Of a stretch of 64,000 nucleotides of DNA, positions 1-8,761 are shown piece by piece. Position numbers and translations under genes: made by a program. Position 1 is the stretch's first letter; every line of letters begins with the position of its first letter. Below the pieces are notes generated by a model. It saw only the letters and a list, made by a program, of their open reading frames with translations, made no database searches and was not told the DNA's origin. This stretch comes from Desulfosarcina alkanivorans. Lineage in GTDB: Bacteria > Desulfobacterota > Desulfobacteria > Desulfobacterales > Desulfosarcinaceae. The DNA is taken from positions 6,510,001 through 6,574,000 of the forward strand of contig NZ_AP021874.1 in NCBI RefSeq assembly GCF_009688945.1, written 5' to 3'.

Positions 1-879
1 CACCCTCGGGAAACCTATACCCGCGATCTGCTGGCGGTGCGTTCCTTTAAAAAGGGAAAAAACGATGCGCAGATGGAAAAAGACGTGATCCTTGAAGTCG
101 AGGACGTCACGGCCAGTTATAACGGCACGGGCAATGTGCTCGAAGATATCGACCTGAAGATCCGACGCGGTCGGACCGTGGCACTGGTGGGGGAATCGGG
201 CAGCGGCAAATCGACCCTGGCGCGGGTGATCACCGGGTTGTTGCCGCCGCTTCAGGGGCGCGTGGTGTTCAAGGGAGAGGCGCTGCCCGCAGCCCTCAAA
301 TCCAGGAAGCGAAAGGACCTGCAGCGGCTGCAGATGATTTATCAGATGCCCGACACGGCCTTGAACCCGCGCCAGAAGATCCGCAAAATCATCGGACGGC
401 CGCTTAAATTCTACTTCAACTACGGCCGGAAGCAGCAGGAAGCGCGTATACTGGAACTGCTGGAGCAGATTGAACTGCCGGCGGACTACATCGACCGCTA
501 TCCCACCGAGCTTTCCGGCGGCGAAAAACAGCGTATCTGCATCGCCCGCGCCCTGGCCGCCCGCCCGGACCTGATTATTTGCGACGAAGTGACCTCGGCC
601 CTGGACCAGCTGGTGGCCGAAGGGATATTGAAGCTGCTGCTCGACCTGCAGCGCAAGCTGCAGGTCTCCTACCTGTTCATCACCCACGACCTGGCAACGG
701 TCAAAGCGATCAGTGACGAGATCGTGGTCATGCTCAATGGCCGCATCGTCGAAAAGGGGTCCAAGCAGGAGATCCTCAAACCCCCCCACCATGAATACAC
801 CGAACTGCTGCTTTCTTCCGTCCCGGAAATGGACCCGGAATGGCTGGACAATTTACTGGAAGAACGAGAGGTGGCCTGA
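1..879 (+). CDS. Double-ATPase peptide/nickel-type ABC transporter ATP-binding protein, 3' part (partial at window edge)
   Basis: This is the ATP-hydrolysing subunit of an oligopeptide/dipeptide-type importer, acting on the inner face of the cytoplasmic membrane. Counting from the GTG at 37, it has Walker A GESGSGKST (residues 52-60), a Q-loop near residue 103, the signature LSGGEKQR (159-166), Walker B ending in DE (183-184) and switch His217. The frame is open back to base 1, and the first residues (HPRETYTRDLLAV) resemble the C-terminal HPYTRxLL tail of a preceding ATPase domain of the same family. I therefore read this as the second half of a fused DppD-DppF/GsiA-like protein cut by the window edge. 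If it is a separate gene, the GTG at 37 or the ATG at 73 would be its start. The substrate cannot be told from the sequence. Confidence 0.85.
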   Translation, partial: HPRETYTRDLLAVRSFKKGKNDAQMEKDVILEVEDVTASYNGTGNVLEDIDLKIRRGRTVALVGESGSGKSTLARVITGLLPPLQGRVVFKGEALPAALKSRKRKDLQRLQMIYQMPDTALNPRQKIRKIIGRPLKFYFNYGRKQQEARILELLEQIELPADYIDRYPTELSGGEKQRICIARALAARPDLIICDEVTSALDQLVAEGILKLLLDLQRKLQVSYLFITHDLATVKAISDEIVVMLNGRIVEKGSKQEILKPPHHEYTELLLSSVPEMDPEWLDNLLEEREVA

Positions 880-1089
880 CGCGGCATACCTTTGCCCGCA
901 GGTCTTCGCTCCGTCGCTGGATGTTGACGCCCGATTTTTGGCGGACATTCCGGTTAAGGGGTGGCAAGACCTTTTTTTTCTAACCCCCCGGGAGGTAAAC
1001 CGCACAGGGCGCCTTGTTGCGCGGTGGCGATATGCCTTATGGCGGGTATGGCTGCGGGCGCCTGTATTACCTCAATTCTCTGGGAGTAC

Positions 1090-1602
1090 ATGAATATGAC
1101 CCTGTTGCTGGGGATTTCGGGGATGGCGCTTTTGCTGTTTGGCTGGAAATTGTTTTGGCTGTTTGTGGGCGTGGCCGGTTTCACCGTCGGCCTGCAGACG
1201 GCGCCATGGATTCTCGGACCGCAACCCCTCTGGATACTCTGGGCGGCGGGGCTGATCTGCGGGCTCATCGGTGCGGTCCTGGCTCTTTTTTTTCAGCATG
1301 TTGCCATCGCCGTTGGGGGTTTTGTGGCCGGCAGCACCATCGCGTTTCGCCTGATGCTGATGCTGGGGCATGATCCCGGCGCAGTGATCCTCCTGACCGG
1401 AGGCGTCCTCGGAGCGGTGGCCCTCTACCTGCTTTTTGACTGGGCCCTGATTGTTCTTTCATCGATGGTCGGGGCGACTTTAATCCTTGAGGCGCTGGGC
1501 CGGCAGATCCCTTATGCACCGGTCCTGCTCTCAGTCGCCATTGTTGCCGGTGTGGTCTTCCAGGTCAGGCTATTGATGACTTCACGGCCGGCGGGGCGTT
1601 GA
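1090..1602 (+). CDS. Small polytopic membrane protein (DUF4203/TMEM198-like)
   Basis: A 170-residue protein made almost entirely of hydrophobic helices, about six or seven, separated by short glycine-rich turns. There is no soluble domain. The glycine-rich helix pattern resembles the TMEM198/DUF4203 type, whose biochemical role is unknown. I place the start at ATG 1090, with ATG 1096 as the alternative. GGGAG just upstream serves either, and the frame before 1090 does not look like protein. It lies between the ABC ATPase and the convergent potassium genes, with no sign of an operon with either. Confidence 0.6.
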   Translation: MNMTLLLGISGMALLLFGWKLFWLFVGVAGFTVGLQTAPWILGPQPLWILWAAGLICGLIGAVLALFFQHVAIAVGGFVAGSTIAFRLMLMLGHDPGAVILLTGGVLGAVALYLLFDWALIVLSSMVGATLILEALGRQIPYAPVLLSVAIVAGVVFQVRLLMTSRPAGR

Positions 1603-1644
1603 TGTCCATTGCGAGTGAGCCCCGATGGCGTAAAACCTATTCCA

Positions 1645-2298
1645 TTATGCCTTTAATCCCGCCAGCGCATGGTCCGGCCCCAGCATGACGAGCACGTCGC
1701 TGTCTTTGACGACGAAGCGGCCGGTGGGGATCATGACCACGTTTTCGGGGCCCATCTCCTTGACCGCCACCACCTGGATTCCATGCCGGTTGATCAGATC
1801 CAGTTCGATCAGGGTCTTGCCGATAAAACCGGTGGGGGGCGCCAGTTCAACGATGCTGTATCCTTCCATGAAGGGCAGGTAATCCAGAACATTGGGGTTG
1901 TCCAGGCGCTGGGCCGCGGCCAGGGCCAGATCCTTTTCGGGGAAATAGATGTCGTCGGCCCCGATTTTCCGCAGAATGCGGCCGTGGGCTTCGCTCACCG
2001 CCTTGGCCACCACCCGCTTGACGCCCATATCCTTGACGTTGAGGGTGGCCAGGATGGAGTTGTTGAGCACGGAGCCGATGGCGACCACCACCGCATCCAG
2101 TTTTTCCAGCTCCAGTTCCTTGAGCGCTTGGGGGTCGGTGGCGTCGGCAATGACGGCCCGGCTCACCTGATCCCGGATTTCCTGGACCTGACGGGCGTTG
2201 ATGTCGATACCCAGTACCTCGTGACCTTTTTGAAACAGGGCGGCAGCCAGGTAGAAACCAAAATTTCCCAGTCCGATTACGGCAAATTGTTTTTTCAT
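1645..2298 (-). CDS. ktrA: Potassium-uptake regulatory subunit, RCK/TrkA type
   Basis: A 217-residue cytoplasmic RCK protein that gates the K+ channel-like partner KtrB. The N-terminal Rossmann domain starts with the nucleotide-binding GLGNFG motif, followed by an acidic residue at the end of strand 2 (GIDIN). A TrkA-C domain fills roughly the last 80 residues. The single RCK unit matches KtrA rather than the duplicated E. coli TrkA. Its gene is last in the regulator-ktrB-ktrA transcript. ATG 2298 is chosen as the start. An in-frame TTG at 2310 would lengthen it by four residues, and either start would sit at or near the ktrB stop, allowing translational coupling. Confidence 0.85.
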   Translation of the reverse strand: MKKQFAVIGLGNFGFYLAAALFQKGHEVLGIDINARQVQEIRDQVSRAVIADATDPQALKELELEKLDAVVVAIGSVLNNSILATLNVKDMGVKRVVAKAVSEAHGRILRKIGADDIYFPEKDLALAAAQRLDNPNVLDYLPFMEGYSIVELAPPTGFIGKTLIELDLINRHGIQVVAVKEMGPENVVMIPTGRFVVKDSDVLVMLGPDHALAGLKA

Positions 2299-2302
2299 CT
2301 GT

Positions 2303-3688
2303 TCATCCAATCATGATGTTTTCTTCGGCAAACTGAATCCTGCTGATGAGTTCCCGGCTCACGGCCAGGCCGATCACCATTGGCCCCAGACGGCCGATGA
2401 ACATGAGCGCTGCAATCGTGAGGCGCCCGAACGGGGTCAGGGTGTCGGTAATGCCGGTGGACAGGCCTACCGTCCCGAAGGCGCTGATCGTTTCAAAAAA
2501 CAGTTCCAGGAACCGTCCCTGGGTCCGGGTGTGGGAGATGCCCCCAAGTTCGCTGACCATCAGCACCATGACGGTAAGGGTGATGACCACCGCGCTCATC
2601 ATGACCACACTGGTGGCTTTGGAGATGCTGGCCTCGGTCAGGGTCCTCCGGAATACCTGGGGGCGTCTGAATCCCCGCAATCGAGAGATGGCCGCAACTG
2701 ACAGACCGGCAATGGTGGTCGTCTTGACACCGCCGCCGCAGGAGCCGGGACAGGCGCCGATGAACATGAAAATGCACAGCATGAAGAGGGTCTCGTTGGC
2801 CATGAGGCCCGTGTTCAGGGTATTGAATCCGGCTGTTCGTGAACTGACCGACTGAAACAGGGCCGCCAGCAGACGCCCGGGCACGCTCAGCGTCGACAGG
2901 GTGTTGTTCCACTCCATGAACAGAATGGCAAGGGCTCCCAGGAGAATGAGAATGGCACTGGCGGTCAGGGCCAGGCGGCTGTGAAGGCTCAGGCGCTTCA
3001 ACCTGTCTCTCCCGCCGATAAAACGGTTTTTCACATCGGTAATGACCACAAAGCCGATGCCGCCGATGACGATCAGCACGCCCAGCACGCCATTGACGAT
3101 CCAGTCCTCCCGATAGCCGACGAAGCTGTCCCGGTAAAGCGCAAATCCGGCGTTGCAGAAGGCGCTCACCGCATGGAAAACGGCCGGGTAGGCGGCCTGC
3201 CGCCAGCCTTCAGACGGTGCGGTCCGCAGGTAGAGGCACAGGGCCCCGGCTGCCTCGATGGCAAAAGCGGTCGCGAAGATCGCCCGGAGTACCGAGGTCA
3301 CTGTCTGCTTCCCCTCGCCGTAGGTGAAGGTGTCCTTGATGATGGCCTGGCCGGACAGGGTGGGGCGCCCTTTCATCATCATGAACAGCAGGGTGGAGAC
3401 GGTCAGTATCCCCAGACCGCCCAGTTGGATCAGCAGCAGGATGACCATCTGGCCGAACAGGGTCAGCTGGCGGCCGATATCCAGGACGGACAGGCCGGTG
3501 ACGCAGGTCGCCGAGGTGGACATGAACAACGCATCCACGACGCCCAGGGGGGACTCCGCGGCAGATGCCGGCAGCATGAGCAGGGCCGTGCCCACGGCGA
3601 TCAGCAGGGCGAATCCCAGGATCGACATCCGCGCAGGGGACCGGAGCAGGTGGACAGACAGACGGGTGCGCATGGGGGTGTTATCCAT
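2303..3688 (-). CDS. ktrB: Potassium-uptake channel subunit, TrkH/KtrB family
   Basis: A 461-residue integral membrane protein of the K+-translocating Trk/Ktr/HKT superfamily. It shows the expected repeated membrane-pore-membrane pattern, with filter-like segments such as STSATCVTGLS near the N-terminus, VSAFCNAGFAL, SVSSRTAGFNT and SAFGTVGLSTG. Its length fits KtrB, which normally works as a dimer on a KtrA ring. The start ATG overlaps the end of the upstream sigma-54-type regulator by 8 bases, and the downstream ktrA follows directly, so the three genes should be co-transcribed. Na+ dependence cannot be judged. Confidence 0.9.
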   Translation of the reverse strand: MDNTPMRTRLSVHLLRSPARMSILGFALLIAVGTALLMLPASAAESPLGVVDALFMSTSATCVTGLSVLDIGRQLTLFGQMVILLLIQLGGLGILTVSTLLFMMMKGRPTLSGQAIIKDTFTYGEGKQTVTSVLRAIFATAFAIEAAGALCLYLRTAPSEGWRQAAYPAVFHAVSAFCNAGFALYRDSFVGYREDWIVNGVLGVLIVIGGIGFVVITDVKNRFIGGRDRLKRLSLHSRLALTASAILILLGALAILFMEWNNTLSTLSVPGRLLAALFQSVSSRTAGFNTLNTGLMANETLFMLCIFMFIGACPGSCGGGVKTTTIAGLSVAAISRLRGFRRPQVFRRTLTEASISKATSVVMMSAVVITLTVMVLMVSELGGISHTRTQGRFLELFFETISAFGTVGLSTGITDTLTPFGRLTIAALMFIGRLGPMVIGLAVSRELISRIQFAEENIMIG

Positions 3689-5171
3689 GATCGGGCCCTT
3701 CGGCCTTGAGTTGTTTCAGTTTGCGCCACAACGCCGCCCGGCTGATGCCCAGAACTTGTGCGGTCCTGGATTTGTTTCCATGGTTGGCTTCCAGAACTTC
3801 AACGATGTAACGTTTTTCCAGTTCCGCCAGCGTTGAAAACTCACCGGGTTTCGTTGACGGGGCCTTGTTCGGGTTCTCGAGAAATCTTAACGGCAGGTGC
3901 TTGCGTTCGATTGTTTTGCCCTCGGCAAGGATCACCGCCCGCTCGACGATATGTTTCAATTCACGGACATTGCCGGGGAAATCGTAATCGACGAGGCGCC
4001 TCACAACATCCAGAGAGATAGCCTCGACGGGCTTTTCCATTTCCTGACGGAATTTGTCGAAGAAGTACCGAAGCAGGGGGTGGATGTCATCCCTGCGCTC
4101 ACGCAACGGCGGAATGGAGAGTTCGAACAGTTTCAGTCGATCGTAGATCCCTTTTCTGAACAATCCCGATTCGACCCGTTTGGCCAGATCCGTGTCGGTG
4201 GCAACCAGGATGCGGATATCGAGGCCCGTCTCCTTCAGGCTGCCGGACGGCTGGCCGTCGGCCATGTCGAGAATGCTTTGAAGCTGATCCTGCATATTCA
4301 GGGGCATTTCTTCAACCTGGTCGAAAAGGAGCGTTCCCACCCGACCGGAACTGAAAATACCGTCGCGGGTTCGGATGGCCTCGGACAGATTCCCGCTTTT
4401 GTAGCCCAGCAGCTGCCCGGCGAGTTGCTCGCTGCTGAAATTTGCGCAGTTGATCGCCAGAAAACGATGCGCCCGGCGCATGCTCCCCGCGTGAATGGCC
4501 CTGGCTGCCAGCTCCTTGCCGGTGCCCGGTTCTCCCCGCAGGGTGACCCTGCAGTCCAGTGACGCCGCGCGTTCGATGTTTTTGCGTAACTCCTGCATGG
4601 CCGTTGTTTCGCCAACAATGCGCAGGCGGCCCATGCCCCCGGGCGGATTCGGGCCGGTCGACGGCCTGGCGACCTGATCGACGGTCTCAAACCGGTCACG
4701 CCGGGGATGGATCTCGATCTCATTGGCAGGGAAGGGCGCGGGCCGATGGACACCGTCGTCCGATGTGCGGGGCGACTCCGCCGTGGGGCGGATCACGACA
4801 ACGTTTCCGTCGTCATTCAGCTTTTTGATGAACTCCCAGAACGCCCCCATCTCATCTTTTTCGAAATAGAGTGCGTTCAGGGATTCGGTGGCCTGCTTGA
4901 CCTTATCGCTGCCGTGCCCGGTGAGCAGGACGGTTTTCAGGCCGGGGTGGATTTCCTTGAGTTTGGTAATGGTCACCAACCCGTTCATATCAGGCATTTG
5001 AAGATCGACGATGGCCATGTCGATTTTATTTTTGGTGGCAATATCGATGGCCGCCATGCCGCTGGCTGCCGTGAACGGTGCGAATCCCAGCACTTTCATG
5101 CGCAGGGCAATGGATTGAAGCAGTTTTTCTTCATCATCGACCAGGAGGACGCGTTTGGCATTTTCGGTCAT
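3681..5171 (-). CDS. Sigma-54-type response regulator with degenerate ATPase motifs
   Basis: A 496-residue protein built as receiver (1-125), linker, AAA+ domain (about 185-430) and Fis-type helix-turn-helix (about 447-487). The receiver keeps the acidic pocket (D12-D13), phospho-acceptor D56 and Lys105. The AAA+ domain keeps Walker A GEPGTGKE (213-220) and the arginine-containing FPGNVREL (398-405). The GAFTGA loop that contacts sigma-54 is replaced by GNLSEA (260-265), and the Walker B DE pair reads DQ (284-285). By family knowledge it may therefore bind DNA and ATP but not activate sigma-54 promoters normally. It heads the ktrB-ktrA operon and is divergent from the receiver/kinase locus at 5428. 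SD-like GGGAG precedes the ATG. Confidence 0.85.
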   Translation of the reverse strand: MTENAKRVLLVDDEEKLLQSIALRMKVLGFAPFTAASGMAAIDIATKNKIDMAIVDLQMPDMNGLVTITKLKEIHPGLKTVLLTGHGSDKVKQATESLNALYFEKDEMGAFWEFIKKLNDDGNVVVIRPTAESPRTSDDGVHRPAPFPANEIEIHPRRDRFETVDQVARPSTGPNPPGGMGRLRIVGETTAMQELRKNIERAASLDCRVTLRGEPGTGKELAARAIHAGSMRRAHRFLAINCANFSSEQLAGQLLGYKSGNLSEAIRTRDGIFSSGRVGTLLFDQVEEMPLNMQDQLQSILDMADGQPSGSLKETGLDIRILVATDTDLAKRVESGLFRKGIYDRLKLFELSIPPLRERRDDIHPLLRYFFDKFRQEMEKPVEAISLDVVRRLVDYDFPGNVRELKHIVERAVILAEGKTIERKHLPLRFLENPNKAPSTKPGEFSTLAELEKRYIVEVLEANHGNKSRTAQVLGISRAALWRKLKQLKAEGPDHG

Positions 5172-5348
5172 ATTTTATTCGCTCCCGTCAGGGGCAAGAG
5201 AATTAAACACTTCTTAAAATATAGATAAAATTTCATCAAGCAGAATACCTTTACCGATCTCCCTTTGACCGGTGCCATCGATTGCTATGGGTTCTCTCGC
5301 CAGGCGAAAAGAAAATTGGTTTATCCCCTCAAATCGATCAACAAAGTG

Positions 5349-5377
5349 TTTACAAATTAAACCTTATATTTTATAGA
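5349..5377 (+). promoter_or_regulatory. Candidate sigma-70 promoter for the receiver/kinase operon
   Basis: TTTACA (5349-5354) and TATAGA (5372-5377) are separated by 17 bases in the AT-rich divergent gap, about 50 bases before the first receiver gene. Inferred by eye from consensus match and position only. Confidence 0.45.
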
Positions 5378-5387
5378 CCATCTATAA
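5371..5387. repeat. 7-bp inverted repeat overlapping the candidate -10 box
   Basis: TTATAGA and TCTATAA are perfect inverted arms around CCA. The repeat covers the candidate -10 element in the gap between the two divergent signalling operons, so it could be an operator. The proteins encoded on either side are candidates to bind it, particularly the Fis-domain regulator. Confidence 0.4.
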
Positions 5388-5427
5388 GTTATGTTATTAA
5401 ACGGGTCAACCCAAAAAATGTTTAAAT

Positions 5428-5799
5428 ATGAAACATTATGACTTACTAATTGTCGATGACGAACACCGCTACGCCGATATGCTGGCCAGGCGCCTGGGGC
5501 TGCGCAGCCTGGCCTGCAAAGTCTGTTATGACGGCCGGACGGCCATTGACATGGTCGAAGCGGAAACTTTTTCCGCGGTTATCCTCGACCTGCGGCTGCC
5601 CGATCTTTATGGCACGGAGGTGCTGACACGGATCATGCGGTGCCGGCCCGAAACCGAGGTTGTCATTCTGACCGGTCACGGGACGGAGAAGGATCGGGAG
5701 CAGTGCCTCGCCCGGGGGGCCAGCTCCTTCATGAACAAGCCGGTGGACATCGACCGGCTGGTGGCCATGCTGGCCCGGATTAAAGAGAGGTCGTCATGA
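5428..5799 (+). CDS. Single-domain response regulator (receiver only)
   Basis: A 123-residue CheY-like receiver with no output domain. It has acidic residues D10-D11, phospho-acceptor D54 in VILDLRLPD, and Lys104 in the NKPVD motif. It is first in a plus-strand series and overlaps the downstream histidine kinase by ATGA, so it is probably phosphorylated by that kinase. No clear Shine-Dalgarno sequence precedes the ATG, so a leaderless or weakly initiated transcript is possible. Confidence 0.85.
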   Translation: MKHYDLLIVDDEHRYADMLARRLGLRSLACKVCYDGRTAIDMVEAETFSAVILDLRLPDLYGTEVLTRIMRCRPETEVVILTGHGTEKDREQCLARGASSFMNKPVDIDRLVAMLARIKERSS

Positions 5800-7556
5800 C
5801 GACATTGGCGAGCCGGTTTCGGGAGGCCATCTGGCCCCGGTTTCACCGCAACCCAGACGGGCACCCGAATCCATACACCACCTTTCAGGATTATCGACGG
5901 ACCTGGGGGATGGCTATTTTTATCCTGATGACGACCGCCCTGTTGCCCCTGATCGTGATGACCCTGATCTATTATCAGCTGATCGAAACCTCCATCGACA
6001 CCGAATCCCTGCTGCGCACCGAGCGGCTGGCCTCCAATGCCCGCCGGGCCGTTACTTTCTTTTTGGAGGAACGCCTGGCCGCCCTGACGTTCACGGTCAA
6101 TGAAATGGGCTACGAACGGCTGACCAATCCCGGGCGTCTTGCCGAGGTGCTCAGCAATCTGAAGCTGGGTTTCGGCGGATTGACCGATCTGAGCGTAATC
6201 GCGGATACCGGAACCCAGGTGACCTACGCCGGCCCCTTCAATCTGGAGGGCAAAGACTACAGCAGTCAGCCCTGGTTTATTGAGTGCCAGCAGCACAATG
6301 CCTGCGTCAGTGAAATCTTTTCCGGCTACCGCGACGTGCCCCATATCGTCGTGGCCGTCAAATCCATGCGCCCGGACGGGCGCTTCTTTGTGCTGCGGGC
6401 GACCCTGGAGACCGAGCGCCTGATTCAGACGCTCTCCTCCTACAAAACCGGGGCGCATACGGATATCTTCCTGGTTAACCGCAACGGCCTGCTACAGACC
6501 CCCTCGCAGTTTTACGAAGGGGCCGCCCATCACGTGGATATCTCTTTACCGGCCTATTCCGATCGGACCCAAGCCGTGATGTCGACCGATCACGGCGGCC
6601 GGCCCATTGCCATCGGCTATGCCTTCATCGATACCAAGATCGCCCCCACATCGTTTATCCTCATGGTGGTCAAGCAAAAGGCCGGGATGATGAAAGTGTG
6701 GCTGGACCTGCGATCGAATATCAACTGGTTTTTCGGCGTCAGTGCCGTGATTATCGCCATGGTGATCACCCTCACATCCACGGTGATGGTCAACCGGATA
6801 TTCCAGGCAGACCGTCAAAAAGCCGAAACCATGGTCATGGCCGAACAGAACTGTCAGCTGGCTTCCATCGGACAGCTGGCCGCCGGCGTGGCCCACGAAA
6901 TCAACAACCCGCTGGCCCTGATCAACGAAACGGCCGGTTATGTGAAAGACCTGTTCTCCATCAAAAAGCAGTACACGGAAGACCCGGAACTGGTCGAACA
7001 CATCGATTCGATACTCGATGCGGTGGCGCGCTGCGGCACCATCACCCGGCAGCTGCTGGGCTTCGCCCGACGGTTTGACGTTCAAATCCAGCCCATCGAC
7101 CTGAAGGGCATGGTTGCGGACGTTATCAACTTTCATAAGAAAGAGGCCGAATACCGCAACATTAAGATTGACGTGGATATTCCGGAAAGCATTCCGCCCA
7201 TTGAAACCGATCGGGGGAAACTGCAGCAGATCATCCTCAATCTGGTGAACAACGCCTTTCAGGCCATCGACAACGGGTGCTTCCTGGACGTCAGGGCCGA
7301 GACGGACGGGCCGGACCATGTGCGCCTGTTCATCCGGGACAACGGCTGCGGTATTCCGGAAGATCACCTCAATAAGGTTTTCGAACCGTTTTTTACGACG
7401 AAAAAGGAAGGCCAGGGGACCGGTCTCGGTCTCTCCATTACCTATGGCCTGGTCAAAAAACTCTATGGCAGCATTACGGTCCAGAGCAAACCGGGCCAAG
7501 GAACCACCTTCGTGGTCACGCTGCCTGTCAACATCAGGAAAGAAGTCCAACCATGA
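5796..7556 (+). CDS. Cache-domain sensor histidine kinase
   Basis: A 586-residue membrane sensor kinase. A transmembrane helix at about 38-60 precedes a 240-residue extracytoplasmic region with the length and pattern of a double Cache sensor. A second helix spans about 311-333. The HisKA dimerisation helix follows, with phospho-acceptor His367 in AHEINNP, then an HATPase domain with N-box N486, G1 box DNGCGI (515-520) and G2 box GTGLGL (541-546). All catalytic boxes are intact. It overlaps receiver genes on both sides by four bases. It is the only complete kinase in the 5.4-14.1 kb locus and so the likely phosphate source for several receivers. The ligand is unknown. Confidence 0.92.
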   Translation: MTTLASRFREAIWPRFHRNPDGHPNPYTTFQDYRRTWGMAIFILMTTALLPLIVMTLIYYQLIETSIDTESLLRTERLASNARRAVTFFLEERLAALTFTVNEMGYERLTNPGRLAEVLSNLKLGFGGLTDLSVIADTGTQVTYAGPFNLEGKDYSSQPWFIECQQHNACVSEIFSGYRDVPHIVVAVKSMRPDGRFFVLRATLETERLIQTLSSYKTGAHTDIFLVNRNGLLQTPSQFYEGAAHHVDISLPAYSDRTQAVMSTDHGGRPIAIGYAFIDTKIAPTSFILMVVKQKAGMMKVWLDLRSNINWFFGVSAVIIAMVITLTSTVMVNRIFQADRQKAETMVMAEQNCQLASIGQLAAGVAHEINNPLALINETAGYVKDLFSIKKQYTEDPELVEHIDSILDAVARCGTITRQLLGFARRFDVQIQPIDLKGMVADVINFHKKEAEYRNIKIDVDIPESIPPIETDRGKLQQIILNLVNNAFQAIDNGCFLDVRAETDGPDHVRLFIRDNGCGIPEDHLNKVFEPFFTTKKEGQGTGLGLSITYGLVKKLYGSITVQSKPGQGTTFVVTLPVNIRKEVQP

Positions 7557-7936
7557 AGATATTGCTGGTAGATGATGAACAGAAATTCGCGCAGATGCTG
7601 GCCAAACGGTTAGCATTAAGGGGGATACTGGCGGACGTCTGTTTTTCCGGTGAACAGGCCCTTGAAACGGTGCAGCAGGGCCATCGTTTCGATGTGGCCA
7701 TTCTTGACGTCAAGATGCCGGGCATCGGCGGTATTGACTTGAAGCGGAGACTGGCCCTGCTGGACGGGCGGATGAAGTATATCTTTCTGACGGGCCACGG
7801 GTCCAAAATGGATTATACGACGGCAGCCCGTGAGGCGGAGAACTACCTGCCCAAGCCCCTGCAGATCGATGTGCTGATCGAGACCTTGAATCGCCTGACC
7901 GAAGAACCGCCGGGGGCGTCGGAACGCGACGGGTGA
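7553..7936 (+). CDS. Single-domain response regulator (receiver only)
   Basis: A 127-residue receiver with D7-D8, phospho-acceptor D52 in LDVKMPG and Lys101 in LPKPLQ. It has no output domain. The start overlaps the kinase stop by ATGA, placing it in the same transcript. It is clearly related to, but distinct from, the receiver upstream of the kinase, giving a receiver-kinase-receiver unit. Confidence 0.85.
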   Translation: MKILLVDDEQKFAQMLAKRLALRGILADVCFSGEQALETVQQGHRFDVAILDVKMPGIGGIDLKRRLALLDGRMKYIFLTGHGSKMDYTTAAREAENYLPKPLQIDVLIETLNRLTEEPPGASERDG

Positions 7937-8000
7937 TCGGGCGGGGCGACGGGATGGATGTTCCCGCGAAAGGAAATGATTTAACCGGTGGGGGATGCGG

Positions 8001-8729
8001 ATGGATAACCTAAAAAATTGGTTTGGATACGACAGCCTGGCCTTTTTCGGGAAGGTCAACGCATCGATTTCCCATGAACTGAAAAACGTCATGGCCATCA
8101 TTTCCGAAACCGCCGGACTGCTCGGCGACTTGTCGGAAATGGCCCGGGGGGGGACGCCCGTCGACCCCGATATGCTCACCAGCAGCACCGAGAGCATTGT
8201 GGAGGAAATCCAGCGGGGGTTCACCACCATCCGACAGATGAACCGGTTTGCCCACAGCATCGATACCCCCGTTTTATCCGTCAATCTGATGGACGTCCTG
8301 GACCTGGTGCGCCACCTTTCCGGGTACCTCTCCTTTGCCGGGAAAACCAACCTGCACGCCGGCGATGGGGCGGCCCCCATGGCGGTGACCTGTCCGTTCA
8401 TTCTCCAGGCAATCACCTATCAGGCGGTGGTTCGGACCTTCCAGAATACCGGTCCCGGGGCCGAACTGGATATCTCCGTTCAGGCCACCAATCCATCGAC
8501 CTGGCGGATCCTTTTCGACGGCTTCGATCCCAAAGACCCTGTGGCCTTCCCCGATGCCCCTATCAAGGGCATGGCAGCGTCGATCGGCGTTTCCCTTCTT
8601 TTGGATCGCAGCTCGGATCGCCTGGCGATCGATGTTCCGGTCTCCATGGACGGCCCCGGGGCACGGCTGGATATACCGGAAATGCAGCCGGGCGAAACGG
8701 GTCGCGGAACCGGTTACCATTCGAAGTAG
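8001..8729 (+). CDS. Histidine-box protein lacking a recognisable kinase ATPase domain
   Basis: A 242-residue soluble protein. Near its N-terminus it carries an H-box-like SHELKNVMAIISE with His25, followed by a helical segment that fits a HisKA/DHp dimer helix pair. The remaining 150 residues occupy the place of an HATPase domain. I cannot find the N-box asparagine, a DxGxG G1 box or a GxGxGL G2 box, although GVSLLLDRSS lies roughly where the last part of such a domain would be. It may be a phosphotransfer or scaffold protein between the neighbouring receivers, or an inactive kinase. ATG 8001 is chosen because the upstream G-rich SD is well spaced; ATG 7995 is the alternative. Confidence 0.65.
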   Translation: MDNLKNWFGYDSLAFFGKVNASISHELKNVMAIISETAGLLGDLSEMARGGTPVDPDMLTSSTESIVEEIQRGFTTIRQMNRFAHSIDTPVLSVNLMDVLDLVRHLSGYLSFAGKTNLHAGDGAAPMAVTCPFILQAITYQAVVRTFQNTGPGAELDISVQATNPSTWRILFDGFDPKDPVAFPDAPIKGMAASIGVSLLLDRSSDRLAIDVPVSMDGPGARLDIPEMQPGETGRGTGYHSK

Positions 8730-8761
8730 ATATATATTCACCCCTGCAGGCGGAGGACCCC

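Noticed and set aside
6546..7616. Minus-strand open frame over the Cache kinase
   Set aside because: A mirror frame with His/Gly-rich composition and no motifs.
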